Assembly: GCA_963662965.1 (NCBI GenBank) | Contig: OY759970.1 | Location: 496,001 to 560,000, forward strand | Length of the DNA: 64,000 bases | Reading direction: 5' to 3' | Source of the DNA: DTWD01 sp963662965 | GTDB taxonomy: Bacteria; Acidobacteriota; Vicinamibacteria; Vicinamibacterales; UBA8438 | Part shown: in pieces, positions 17,090 through 25,407 of the stretch | How positions within the stretch are numbered: position 1 is the first letter of the stretch | How the letters are laid out: each line of letters starts with the position of its first letter | The notes under the pieces: model-generated | What the model was told of the DNA's origin: nothing | Seen by the model: the letters and a program-made list of their open reading frames with translations, nothing else | The model's database searches: none | Translations under genes and position numbers: made by a program

Positions 17090-17320
17090 TCACCCCTCCT
17101 CCGTCAGGGTGGTCAGTTGTCGCGTGAGGATGCGCCGGAGGGCCTTGGATACCCCGCCCTGCGTGAGCCCGACCTCGGCGGCAATCTGGCGTTGGCTCCA
17201 GCGCTCGAGGGCCAGTTCCAAGAGGCGTTCATCGCGACGCATCCGCGTGACGGGGGGTTCGTAGCCCTGCTGGCCGCCGCGCGCGGGAACTCGCCGATCC
17301 GGGGAGCGGCGGCGGGTCAT
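17090..17320 (-). CDS. Small helix-turn-helix protein (TerS-like position)
   Basis: The 76-residue protein contains a clear helix-turn-helix: LLELALERWSQRQIAAEVGL followed by TQGGVSKALRRILTRQ. Its ATG overlaps the TGA of the methyltransferase gene (17317-17320, ATGA). Two genes upstream of TerL is a common place for the small terminase subunit, whose N-terminus is also HTH, but the protein is too short for a full TerS. It may instead be a regulator. Confidence 0.6.
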   Translation of the reverse strand: MTRRRSPDRRVPARGGQQGYEPPVTRMRRDERLLELALERWSQRQIAAEVGLTQGGVSKALRRILTRQLTTLTEEG

Positions 17321-18621
17321 CGCGCCCTCCCCCGCCGGCGGGCCGGGGCGCGCTCCGGGGTGAGGCGGACGGCCGTCTGGCCGGTGAAGGCTTCCCAGCG
17401 TCGCCGGGCGACCTCCACGTAGATCGGGTCCACATCCATGGCATACGTGGGGCGCCCGAGCTTGTCGCCGGCAATCAGTGTGGTGCCCGACCCGACGAAG
17501 GGGTCATAGACGGCGTCCTGCGCCGTGGTGTGATTGAGGATCGGGATCTCGAACACCCGCACGGGTTTCTGCGTCGCATGGCCGGTGGGCGTGTTGGCCC
17601 CGGTCCGCGAGCCGCCAATGGCGTTCAGGTTGGGCACCTCCCACACGGTGCTCTGCGTCCGGCCGCCGTACCACGGGGCGGCGCGCCCCTGCCGGACGGC
17701 GAACCACACCGGTTCGTGTTGCCAGTGGTACGCGCCGCGGCCCAGCACGAACGTGGGCTTGGCGCAAATGATCTGGCTCCGGACCTCGAACTGGGCCTGC
17801 CGGAGGCCCGCCATCACCACGTCGGCAAACAAGGCCGCGTGCCACACGTAGGCGACGTCGCCGGGGAAAAGCGCATAGGCTGCCGCCCAGTCGGCCTGGG
17901 TGTCATTGGTGACCCGCCCCACGGCGGTGCGCTGCCGTGGATAGGCCGTGTGCCGAAACGCCGGCTGATAATTCACCCCGTAGGGGGGATCGGTCACCAT
18001 CAGGCACGGGGTGGCCCCGGCGAGGAGCCGGGCGACATCCGTCGCCGATGTCGCGTCCCCGCACGCGAGGCGGTGGCGGCCGAGTTGGAACACGTCGCCG
18101 CGCCGGATCGTGGTCGTGGTGGGCGGGGCCAGCACGGTGTTCTCGTCGAGCTGCGCGTCAGGCCCCTCCGGGGCGAGGAGCCGGGCGAACTCCTCGGGCG
18201 TCCAGAAGGCCTCCAGGGCCACGCCCGCCTGTTCGAGCTGCCGCAGCACGGCCGGATCCCAGTCCAGGTCGAGTTCGGCGACCCGGTTGTCGGCCAGCGC
18301 TAATTCCTGGGCACGGGGGTCGGTCCGCGCATCCAGATCCACCCGCTGCACCACAACGAGTTCTTGGCCGGTGGTGGGCACCACCGTGATCGGGAGCCCC
18401 AGGTGCTTGGCCTGTTCCACGGTCTTGTGCCCTCCCAGAATGCGCCCCCGCTTATCGATCACGATGGAGCGGCCCGCGCCGTACGTGTGCAGACTGCGCC
18501 GCAGGGCCTCGCGGCCCCGATCCGTCCCGCGGTTGGCGTTGAGGGGATCGGGCTGCAGGTCGTCGAGCGACTGAATGGGTGTCTGGCGCGTCCGTGTCGA
18601 GGGTCGTTTGGCTGGGGTCAT
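17317..18621 (-). CDS. ParB-domain DNA methyltransferase (N4/N6 type)
   Basis: The 434-residue protein starts at ATG 18621 (MTPAKRPSTRTRQTP). Residues 15-110 form a ParB/Srx-like N-terminal domain (LDDLQPDPLNANRG … GGHKTVEQAKHLGL). The methyltransferase domain has motif IV DPPYGVNY before motif I DPFVGSGTTLIAG, the order of beta-class enzymes modifying N4-cytosine or N6-adenine. This fusion is common in prophages and integrative elements, where it protects element DNA. It is the first gene of a minus-strand run that continues with the HTH, 126-residue and terminase genes with overlaps. Confidence 0.85.
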   Translation of the reverse strand: MTPAKRPSTRTRQTPIQSLDDLQPDPLNANRGTDRGREALRRSLHTYGAGRSIVIDKRGRILGGHKTVEQAKHLGLPITVVPTTGQELVVVQRVDLDARTDPRAQELALADNRVAELDLDWDPAVLRQLEQAGVALEAFWTPEEFARLLAPEGPDAQLDENTVLAPPTTTTIRRGDVFQLGRHRLACGDATSATDVARLLAGATPCLMVTDPPYGVNYQPAFRHTAYPRQRTAVGRVTNDTQADWAAAYALFPGDVAYVWHAALFADVVMAGLRQAQFEVRSQIICAKPTFVLGRGAYHWQHEPVWFAVRQGRAAPWYGGRTQSTVWEVPNLNAIGGSRTGANTPTGHATQKPVRVFEIPILNHTTAQDAVYDPFVGSGTTLIAGDKLGRPTYAMDVDPIYVEVARRRWEAFTGQTAVRLTPERAPARRRGRAR

Positions 18622-18805
18622 CGTGTCCCTCCGGCCGGCGCGCCTGCCGGCGTCTCGTCGCTGGGCCACCCCGCGGGGTGGCCGGTGGGTGCCCGTCGCG
18701 TGACGAGCGTGTATGTATTCAAGCAGAGCGGAGAGGCGTAAATAAACGAACAAACGACTCGCGAAATGTCCGAAGGAATCGCGAAATGTCCGAAGGAATG
18801 CAGCA
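18622..18805 (-). promoter_or_regulatory. Promoter/operator region of the methyltransferase-terminase cluster
   Basis: This gene-free stretch contains two perfect tandem copies of the 20-mer TCGCGAAATGTCCGAAGGAA at 18759-18778 and 18779-18798. A diverged single copy lies at 19678-19697 in the paralogous intergenic region 19545-19705, which is otherwise similar over about 150 bases. The arrangement suggests binding sites for a repressor shared by both regions. Confidence 0.5.
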
Positions 18806-19378
18806 TCAGATCTGGCGTGTCCGAGGACGCCCAGGGCGGCCCTTGCGGAGGGGCAGATCGAGATCACGCGCAAGCCGACCGACGGCGATACGGACGGCGT
18901 CCGTACCGGTTGGGTCGCCCGCGATGGTCTTGTATCTTTCGTGCCGCAAGTGGTACCGCGCCCACCAGTGGAACAGCTCGGCCTCTTGGATCTTGCTCGT
19001 GGGCGTCGGCCTGAATCCTCGATACTGTTTTGCTTTTCGGCGTCGCCACGAGCGCCGGGACCCCCAGCCGTTCTCAGGAAGCACGGGCGCCCACTGCCGA
19101 TGGTCTCGCATGGCCGGGGACAGGTGCCACCAACGCACGGTGCGGTGCAGGGTGCGCGTGATCCACGGCTTCTTAAGCTGCCACCGCGTGGCGCAGGCGT
19201 CGATGTCAGGCCAAATCTGGTATTCAAAAAGCGCCCGCGGCGACAGTACGAGATCGCTCCGGTCGGCGATCGTGTGCAACTCCTCTATGATCGCGGGCAC
19301 GTACTCGCGCACGAGGCGGAGGACGTGGTTACGGAAGTCGGCACGCGACCAAGGGAACACGGGCTCCTCATTCCTCAT
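18806..19378 (-). CDS. Hypothetical protein of the phage-like cluster
   Basis: The 190-residue protein starts MRNEEPVFPWSRADFRNHVL at ATG 19378 and ends PLRKGRPGRPRTRQI. It is rich in Trp, Arg and His, with no domain I recognise. The basic C-terminus (RKGRPGRPRTRQ) resembles an AT-hook and could bind DNA. It precedes the methyltransferase gene on the same strand. A second copy of its 3' end plus the following intergenic sequence lies at 19545-19783, so the gene was tandemly duplicated and the upstream copy destroyed by IS6. Confidence 0.55.
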   Translation of the reverse strand: MRNEEPVFPWSRADFRNHVLRLVREYVPAIIEELHTIADRSDLVLSPRALFEYQIWPDIDACATRWQLKKPWITRTLHRTVRWWHLSPAMRDHRQWAPVLPENGWGSRRSWRRRKAKQYRGFRPTPTSKIQEAELFHWWARYHLRHERYKTIAGDPTGTDAVRIAVGRLARDLDLPLRKGRPGRPRTRQI

Positions 19379-19699
19379 GGCCGGCTCCGGGTGCGGTCGG
19401 CACGTTCACGTGATCGGAGCCCCGCTCCCGCACATGACCCGCCATCAATCGCTTGTTGGTGTCCCATCCGAGCGTGCCCGAATGGCTCCTGCGTGGGCGC
19501 TCATCGTGTGTGTCTAGTGAGGGTGTTCGGGTCTGTGTCATCAGGACTCTCCTTCCGGCGCGCGTGCCGGCGTCTCGTCGATGGGCCGTCGTGCGGGGCC
19601 GCGTTGGGTGCCCGTCTCGTGACGAGCCTGTCCCTATTGAAGCAGAGCGGAGAGGTGAAAAAAAGAGAACAAAGGCATCGCGAGATTTCCGAAGGAATT

Positions 19700-19783
19700 C
19701 AGCGTCCGAGCGTCCGATCTGGCGTGTCCGAGGACGCCCAGGGCGGCCCTTGCGGAGGGGACGATCGAGCGCATGCGCAAGCC
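19700..19783 (-). pseudogene. 3' remnant of a duplicated copy of the 18806 gene
   Basis: On the minus strand the codons PLRKGRPGRPRTRQIGRSDA reproduce the C-terminus of the gene at 18806. The copy is cut at 19783 by the terminus of the IS6 element. The preceding 5' part of the gene has been lost, presumably in the adjacent deletion created by IS6. Confidence 0.6.
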
Positions 19784-20588
19784 GGCATTGTCAGACTAAT
19801 TAGGCTGGACCCAAAGAACCTGCAATCAAGGACTATCAGACTGCAAGTTGACGCCACTCGGCCAGGGCGGCGGCTCGGCCTTGTTTGAAAATGTCGCGGC
19901 GATTGAGATGGCGTTGGTGGTTGAAATGGTTGTGGATCGAGGCATGGACGGAGGTGAATGTCTGCAGGGTCTTGATGTCTCTGAACCGAGCCATTGCCCC
20001 TTCCCGCCTTCGAAAGGGTTGATGTGAGTTTTCCGCCCGGTTGTTGAGCCAGCGCCCGGTCTCTTGGCAACCCTCATTGCCGATCACCTTCATCGCAGCA
20101 CGATATGACGGTAGCCTGTCCGTGACGATCGAAGCCGGTCGGCCATAACGCTTCATCGCACGCGTCAGGAACTCAAGCGCAGCCCTGCGATCCCGCCGTT
20201 TTGTGACAAAAACCTCTAACACTTCCCCTTCGTGATCCACAGCGCGCCATAGATAATGGGTCTTCCCGTTGATCCGGACAAACACCTCATCAAGATGCCA
20301 GCGCCACAGCGAATAGGACCGATGACGAACACGGCGTTTCCGGATCTCCGCGGCAAACAATGGACCAAAGCGGTTCCACCAGTACCGCACGGTCTCATGG
20401 CAGATGTCGATGCCGCGCTCACACAGAAGATCTTCGACCTGTCTCAGCGATAAGGGGTAGCGGACATACATCATGACCGCGAGGCGGATGACCTCAGGCG
20501 AACTGTTGAAATAACGAAAGGGATTGTGCATCACCGGAGGTTATGAGGCCTTACGTCCAGGCTCAAGCCGATTTACTTTGACAATGCC
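19784..20588 (-). mobile_element. IS6-family element D
   Basis: The 805-bp element has ends GGCATTGTCAGACTAAT and the complement of GGCATTGTCAAAGTAAAT. The flanking 8-mers (CGCAAGCC and ATCGAAGA) differ, so there is no target duplication. It joins a truncated hypothetical gene on one side to a truncated IS1380 transposase on the other, as expected after an IS6-mediated adjacent deletion. Confidence 0.8.
19836..20534 (-). CDS. IS6-family transposase (element D)
   Basis: The 232-residue DDE transposase has the IS6 pattern. There is an N-terminal HTH (YPLSLRQVEDLLCERGID). The catalytic blocks are WHLDEVFVRINGKTHYLWRA (first Asp), IVTDRLPSYRAA (second Asp) and NRAENSHQPFRRREGAM (Glu). It is full length and has no stop codons, so this copy may be active. 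It is distinct from the other IS6 transposases in this window at 43971, 57209 and 58204. Confidence 0.9.
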   Translation of the reverse strand: MMHNPFRYFNSSPEVIRLAVMMYVRYPLSLRQVEDLLCERGIDICHETVRYWWNRFGPLFAAEIRKRRVRHRSYSLWRWHLDEVFVRINGKTHYLWRAVDHEGEVLEVFVTKRRDRRAALEFLTRAMKRYGRPASIVTDRLPSYRAAMKVIGNEGCQETGRWLNNRAENSHQPFRRREGAMARFRDIKTLQTFTSVHASIHNHFNHQRHLNRRDIFKQGRAAALAEWRQLAV

Positions 20589-21131
20589 ATCGAAGATATT
20601 CTGTTTCGTCCGCCGGGACGCCCGGGCTGCAAGCCCTTGGTGCGCTACAAGAGTTTCCGCTATCAGGCGAAGAGCTGGACCACCCCCAGACGGATCGTCG
20701 CCAAGGTGGAGCACCACCGCGGTGAACTGTTCCCCCGCGTCGGCTTCATCGTGACGAACATGACCCTGCCGAGCCGTTCGGTCGTCCGGTTCTACAACAA
20801 GCGCGGCACGGCGGAGCAATGGATCAAAGAAGGCAAGCAGGCGACGCACTGGACGCGCTTGTCGTGCCATCGGTTCCAGGCGAACGAGGTGCGCCTGCAA
20901 CTGAGCGTTCTGGCGTACAACCTGGGCAACCTCTGGCGCAGACTCGTTCTGCCGCCGCGGATCAAGCGCTGGTCGCTCACCAGTCTCCAGCAGCGGCTGG
21001 TGAAAACCGGGGGCCGGCTGGTGAAGCATGCCAGGTACTACTGGCTCCTGCTGGCGGAAGGACATCTGACCCGGCGGCTGTTCGGCGACATGTTGCGGCG
21101 GATCTGGGCGCTGCCGGTGCCGGCAGGCTGA
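20589..21131 (+). pseudogene. IS1380-family transposase, C-terminal half
   Basis: The frame is open from the IS6 boundary and reads LFRPPGRPGCKPLVRYKSFR, KVEHHRGELFPRVGFIVTNM, FYNKRGTAEQWIKEGKQA and LQLSVLAYNLGNLWRRL, the characteristic C-terminal part of IS1380/DDE group-1 transposases, including the GTAEQWIKEGK Glu block. The N-terminal half was removed by the IS6 insertion. The 3' terminus may lie near 21310 (CCTTTAGGTGTATAAAGG). Confidence 0.75.
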
Positions 21132-21451
21132 CGCGCGGCCCGTGCGACGCGGCCACCTGGCGACCGAACGGACACACGTTGGGAGCGGTGTCTGCGGAGC
21201 GCCCTGAACGCAGGGCCTTCAGTGGCTCGCACGGCCGCCCGCGCTAAGCTGACGGCCTCTGAAGCGGGACGATGCTGTGACGAACAAGCGTTTCGTGCGC
21301 TGCGCTGCCTTTAGGTGTATAAAGGGGCCATCCGGGGCGGGCAAATCGGAAATCCCAGTCAACACCCAGTGAGTCCGAGTAGGAAGGTCCACGCCGTGTC
21401 ACACCCCAGGCACCCGGTTGAGCATGCCGTGGTCGGCCAGTTGTCTCGCGT
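21132..21451. other. Gap between IS1380 remnant and tRNA-Pro
   Basis: About 320 bases have no supported gene. The first part is probably the non-coding right end of the IS1380 element. The inverted CCTTTAGGTGTATAAAGG at about 21310 may mark its edge. The last 130 bases should contain the tRNA promoter, but I cannot pick clear boxes. Confidence 0.3.
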
Positions 21452-21528
21452 CGGGATGTGGCGCAGTTTGGTAGCGAACCTGACTGGGGGTCAGGGGGTC
21501 GCTGGTTCGAATCCAGTCATCCCGACCA
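21452..21528 (+). tRNA. tRNA-Pro (GGG anticodon)
   Basis: The 77-nt gene folds as a cloverleaf. The acceptor pairs CGGGATG with CATCCCG, followed by A and an encoded CCA at 21526-21528. The anticodon arm is CCTGA-CTGGGGG-TCAGG with anticodon GGG (reads CCC). The T arm is GCTGG-TTCGAAT-CCAGT, ending in a G-T pair. The D arm has the usual GCGC and GGTAGCG elements with one mismatched outer pair. A terminator and an integrase remnant follow, as is common at tRNA attachment sites. Confidence 0.93.
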
Positions 21529-21548
21529 TATTTAATAGTGTATTACGA

Positions 21549-21579
21549 CAGGTTCCTCCCCCCAGAGGAGCCTGTTTTT
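21549..21579 (+). terminator. Rho-independent terminator after tRNA-Pro
   Basis: A stem of CAGGTTCCTC (21549-21558) with GAGGAGCCTG (21565-21574) is followed by five thymines at 21575-21579. It lies 20 bases after the tRNA 3' end and should terminate the tRNA transcript. Confidence 0.8.
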
Positions 21580-21737
21580 GTGTACGGGCTAACGCCGGGC
21601 TAACGAAAAACAACTCCCTAGGCCCCTGCTTCGTCTCTGTCGAATGTCGCGGACACGCGCAGCCCTCCCCCTGGGCGCGACCTGCCGCGCTCGCCCTGGA
21701 ATCTCCGAGTGTCCGATTGGGCTGTGCGACGTGGGCG

Positions 21738-21940
21738 GTCTGAGCGCCTGTCGGCTGCTTGAATCGTCGGCGGACCTGCGCGACGTGTGGGACGTTCTCG
21801 GTCACGCCCACATCACAACGACCTCACGGTACGGACGGAGTACGCCGGTGCGTCTGGCACAGGCGCTGGAGCGGATGGAGGCGGCAACCAGGACCGTCGT
21901 TGACGCTGATGCCCCGCCGCTCCTCGCTGAGGTGCGTTGA
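21738..21940 (+). pseudogene. Tyrosine recombinase C-terminal stub beside tRNA-Pro
   Basis: The frame reads DLRDVWDVLGHAHITTTSRY then GRSTPVRLAQALERM. LGHAHITTTSRY carries the last conserved His and the nucleophilic Tyr of phage-type integrases. The remainder of the enzyme is missing. Its position 200 bases past a tRNA gene suggests that an element once integrated into the tRNA-Pro 3' end and was mostly lost. Confidence 0.6.
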
Positions 21941-22329
21941 CTGGCGCGCCGTGTCCGGCACGGGACTCTTGGCGACCCGTTCCTGTCCGCATTGCACCCG
22001 CTGCCAGCCAGCGGTAGGATTGGCGTCGTCACCCGCATCGTCGTGATCGGTAGACGAGTTGTTTGCCCGACGGGCTTGGCGCAAACGTGGGAGATGATAG
22101 GGCGCGCTCTTTGCGTCCACGGGTCCGGCAGCTTCGACAGGCCAGCCTGCAACGGGCCTGATCCGGGTCCCGCAAAGTGACCATCACTTCGATCCCAGGA
22201 GCCGGAGTGCCGAAAAATGTCCAGATCGGGCGCAAGAACGGCATGACGCGGTCCGTTGGTGCCGATTGGGGTCCACAGATTCTGCGGAAGAGCCAGAAAT
22301 CGTAGTAGCGCGTGCGATAGGAGGCAGCA
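21941..22329. other. Intergenic region before the peroxidase gene
   Basis: No well-supported gene. A short plus-strand frame from GTG 22178 to TAG at about 22306 reads VTITSIPGAGVPKNVQIGRK and could be the end of a lost gene. The peroxidase ribosome site GATAGGAGGCAGCA lies at 22315-22329. Confidence 0.3.
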
Positions 22330-23598
22330 ATGACGAAAAGCCAATTCCGTGAGTTTTTGTTCGGAGCGAAACACCTTACCGGACTGCTGGTCGCAGCAGC
22401 TACGGTCGCCGTACTCCTTTTTATGGAAGTTGGTGCCGTTGGACAAGAAGTTGGTGCCGTTGAACACAGTGTGTCGGCGCTGCCGTCGACTCAGGAGGCG
22501 CCGGGATATAACCCGACGACCCCAGCAAAAGTTGAGCTGGGAAGGCTGCTGTTCTGGGACCCGCTTTTGTCGGGACCCCAAGACGTAGCCTGCGCGACGT
22601 GCCATCATCCCCAAAACGCCTATGCGGAGGACCGCGACCTGTCGCTCGGCGTGACGGGCATCGGCCTGGGCCGCTTCCGGCGTGACGGGCATCTCGTCAA
22701 ACGCAATAGTCCGACGGTTCTGAACGTTGCTTTCAACGGCATCGATGAATCGGGCCGCTACGACCCGGCGACTGCGCCGGCGTTCTGGGACAATCGCATC
22801 AGGAGCCTCGAATCGCAGGCGCTCGAACCGCTCAAGTCGTTTGAGGAAATGCGAGGGGACACCTACCCGGAGGATGAGGCTGTCGCGAGAGTGGTGGCGA
22901 AGCTCCAGGCCAACGCCGAGTACCCGAGCCTGTTCGCCGGGGCCTTCGGCAGTGAACAGCCGGTCACCGCGGAAAACCTAGGCAGGGCGATAGCGGCGTT
23001 CATGCGGTCGCTGCTGGCCAACAACTCGCCGTTCGACCGCTACATGCGCGGCGACCGCAGCGCCATGACGGAGGAACAGGTCAGCGGAATGCAGCGCTTC
23101 GAGCAGATCGGGTGCATCAGGTGCCACAACGGGCCCATGTTCTCCGATTACAAACTGCATGTCATGGGCGTGCCCGACAACCCCGCTCTTGCATCAGGTG
23201 CCACAACGCCCGCCTCCGACGGAGGCGCGCAGAACCCTCCTTGCCCGGCAGCTCCTCAGGAGCCGCGTACTGCAGCGTCCCGAGCAGCGTGCGACAGCTA
23301 TGCGTTTCGCACGGCGTCGCTGCGAAACCTCGAATTTACCTTCCCATACGGGCACAATGGCATGTTCCGGACGCTGAGCGCCGTCGTGGGGTTCTATGAA
23401 TCCACCATCGCCGGGGAGTCCCGGAACCCGAACGTCAGCTACGAGGAGCTCGATCCGCGGCTTCGCGAGTTGCAGAACGTGGACGAAGAAGACGTGGATC
23501 TGATCGAGTTTTTATATGCTCTGAGCGATGGCTCGTTCGACCGGACGATTCCCGAGCGCGTACCGAGCGGCCTGCCCGTCGGCGGAAGCATTCAATAG
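22330..23598 (+). CDS. Di-haem cytochrome c peroxidase (CcpA/MauG family)
   Basis: The 422-residue secreted protein has an N-terminal hydrophobic segment (HLTGLLVAAATVAVLLFM) for export to the periplasm. Two CXXCH haem sites are present: CATCH near residue 89 and CIRCH near residue 261. The context (LGRLLFWDPLLSG, YAEDRDLSLGVTG, GHNGMFRTLSAVVGFYE) is typical of bacterial di-haem peroxidases that reduce hydrogen peroxide using electrons from small c-type cytochromes. ATG 22330 follows AGGAGG by 7 bases. A tandem 18-base duplication encodes GQEVGAVGQEVGAV-like repeats just after the signal. The secreted-protein gene at 23677 follows in the same direction. Confidence 0.88.
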   Translation: MTKSQFREFLFGAKHLTGLLVAAATVAVLLFMEVGAVGQEVGAVEHSVSALPSTQEAPGYNPTTPAKVELGRLLFWDPLLSGPQDVACATCHHPQNAYAEDRDLSLGVTGIGLGRFRRDGHLVKRNSPTVLNVAFNGIDESGRYDPATAPAFWDNRIRSLESQALEPLKSFEEMRGDTYPEDEAVARVVAKLQANAEYPSLFAGAFGSEQPVTAENLGRAIAAFMRSLLANNSPFDRYMRGDRSAMTEEQVSGMQRFEQIGCIRCHNGPMFSDYKLHVMGVPDNPALASGATTPASDGGAQNPPCPAAPQEPRTAASRAACDSYAFRTASLRNLEFTFPYGHNGMFRTLSAVVGFYESTIAGESRNPNVSYEELDPRLRELQNVDEEDVDLIEFLYALSDGSFDRTIPERVPSGLPVGGSIQ

Positions 23599-23676
23599 AG
23601 CAGATTACGCGCCGTCGTGGTATGTTGCTGGCGTTTCGACACCCAAATTTTGAGGCATAGCGATTGGAGGACTCAC

Positions 23677-24363
23677 ATGAAACCGATCTCTCTGTTTGTA
23701 CTCGGCGTAATGGCGGTTGCGATGAGCGCGCCGGCGCAGGCGCAGGTCGTGGAGGCGCGCCGGATAGACACGACAGACCCCATCCAAAAGCCGTTGCTCG
23801 CCGCTCCGAACTCGGCTATGGCCAGGAACGCCACGGTCATTAAGTGGAATCGGAATCCGGATGCGGGCGAAGTGGTCACGGCTGCCGACTTTACGTTTGA
23901 AGTTTTGAGGAGCGGCCCCGGCCGTATGATCTGCTACGACCTGACCGGCTGGCCCGGAGAGCGGCCGTGGTCGGTGGAGTGCACCAGCAGCGAGGCCAAC
24001 CTGCCGCGCATCGCGCAGAATCGAGTGTACGCGGAGATGGGGGCCAAGGCCAACCCATTGCTGGAAGAGGCCAGTGGTGGCAGGCGGGCAGGCATGCCTG
24101 TCTTGTCGAGCAGCGGCACCGGAGGGATTAGGGAGCTGGTTTTGGCCGCCGAGAAAGACGGAACGCGTGAGCTGTCCGAAGTCGGGTCCATTTGGTATAA
24201 CCTCCGGGGCAACAGCCAGGACACCGCCATCTGGCACACGTTTATCGGCATGCCGGGCTTCACGGGGGACCAAGTCGGACTGCCGGAGGTTCGCGACGCG
24301 GGCGGCGCCTGGCTGATGTTTGCGGGCACGCCGGAAGCCCACATCATGTTGCCGGGCCGATAA
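23677..24363 (+). CDS. Hypothetical secreted protein
   Basis: The 228-residue protein begins with a standard signal peptide, MKPISLFVLGVMAVAMSAPAQAQ, with probable cleavage after AQA. ATG 23677 has GGAGG 9 bases upstream. The mature part includes WYNLRGNSQDTAIWHTFIGM and a C-terminal WLMFAGTPEAHIML. I recognise no named family or catalytic motif. It lies 78 bases after the peroxidase gene, so both may be co-transcribed in a periplasmic function. Confidence 0.65.
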   Translation: MKPISLFVLGVMAVAMSAPAQAQVVEARRIDTTDPIQKPLLAAPNSAMARNATVIKWNRNPDAGEVVTAADFTFEVLRSGPGRMICYDLTGWPGERPWSVECTSSEANLPRIAQNRVYAEMGAKANPLLEEASGGRRAGMPVLSSSGTGGIRELVLAAEKDGTRELSEVGSIWYNLRGNSQDTAIWHTFIGMPGFTGDQVGLPEVRDAGGAWLMFAGTPEAHIMLPGR

Positions 24364-24476
24364 CCGGCAGAGAGTTTCTCGGCCTCGGGGTTTTCGACAA
24401 CGAATCAGGGGGAGGTGTGTGACACCTTCCCCCGATTTCCCGCAGGTTGCGAATGACTTCGCTTTGCGTGAGCTTT

Positions 24477-24836
24477 ATGAAATATCTACTGATAGGTCTT
24501 CTTGCCTCCGCTCTTCTTGCCTCCGCCACGATGTTTGCAACCCAGAGCAGACAGACTTTCTCAGGCACGATCACCGATGAGGAGTGCCCCAGCGCCGATC
24601 ATTCCGGAATGCGGATGGGGTCGACCGACGCTGCCTGCACCATCGCTTGCGTCGATGACCACAGCGTCCAGTTCGTTTTGTTTGACGGCAAAGCAACCTA
24701 TCTGTTGAGCGACCAGGACAAATCAAGAGAGTTTGCCGGAAAGAAGGTAGCAGTCGTCGGCACGCTGGACTCCAACACCCAGACGATCCAGGTCAATTCA
24801 ATGGCCGCGGCCGAGGAAGTCAGCCCGTCGGTGTGA
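24477..24836 (+). CDS. Small secreted OB-like protein
   Basis: The 119-residue protein starts MKYLLIGLLASALLASATMF, a signal peptide. The mature sequence TFSGTITDEECPSADHSGMR contains one Cys, followed by CTIACVDDHSVQFVLFDGKA with two, then YLLSDQDKSREFAGKKVAVV and GTLDSNTQTIQVNSM. Proteins with this layout are, in my recollection, common in Acidobacteria and resemble a small OB-fold. The cysteines might bind metal or form a disulfide. Its function is unknown. Confidence 0.65.
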   Translation: MKYLLIGLLASALLASATMFATQSRQTFSGTITDEECPSADHSGMRMGSTDAACTIACVDDHSVQFVLFDGKATYLLSDQDKSREFAGKKVAVVGTLDSNTQTIQVNSMAAAEEVSPSV

Positions 24837-25089
24837 CGGGCGACCGCGTCGGCGTTAAGCCCGCCGCGCTGGACGAGCCCAGGTATGCGTCTGCATTATC
24901 CCAGCGCGTCGGTGCGCGGTGTCGTTCCCGTTGAACATCTTGAAGTTCCCACCCGCCGCCTAGCCGTTCACGGGATGCAATCGATGCAGTAGCGCCGTCA
25001 GTGAGGCCGCGAGGTCCGCGTCACTGGTCGAGGGTATGGCGGGGACCTCCACCTCCAGGACCTCACGCGCCCGCCCGAGTAGCCGGTCG
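24837..25089. other. Intergenic region without visible features
   Basis: About 250 bases follow the secreted-protein gene. I see no gene, clear terminator or repeat in it. The following IS5 fragment begins near 25090. Confidence 0.3.
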
Positions 25090-25213
25090 AAGATCTGCTC
25101 TTATACGTGGGATGGACCTTCGACTTCATTCCTGTAGTGTGGCTCCTGCGGAGGGTCACGAGAAGTGCGGGCCAAACTGCCCCACCCCCACAGGGTCTTC
25201 ATGCAACAACGCC
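25090..25213 (-). mobile_element. IS5 5'-end fragment
   Basis: On the minus strand this carries the outer end ending TGCAACAACGCC (25202-25213) and a leader (GGCCCGCACTTCTCGTGACC … AGGAGCCACACTA) leading to the first transposase codons (MKSKVHPTYK-like). The same leader appears at 39069-39158. The rest of the element is lost. Confidence 0.6.
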
Positions 25214-25300
25214 GGTTTTTGCGCTTGACCGAGGCGTCGACCAGTCGGCGCGCGGACGCGGTCGGCGGGCCGCTGAGCTGGTGGCGCCTCCTTGTGCGTC

Positions 25301-25407
25301 AACGCGTTGTTGCGCGGTTCGAAAACTGACCCGCAACGTCCCCTACCCACAGACCCGTTAACGACCGATAGCATACGACGCCGGAGTCATCTGATTGAGG
25401 ATGTTAC
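25301..25407 (-). mobile_element. IS5 3'-end fragment
   Basis: The left terminus (ACGCGTTGTTGCGC near 25301) is followed by the complement of the last transposase codons (NILNQMTPASYAIGR, stop at 25361). The fragment is interrupted at 25408 by a MITE. It and the fragment at 25090 may be the two ends of one collapsed element or of two elements. Confidence 0.6.
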
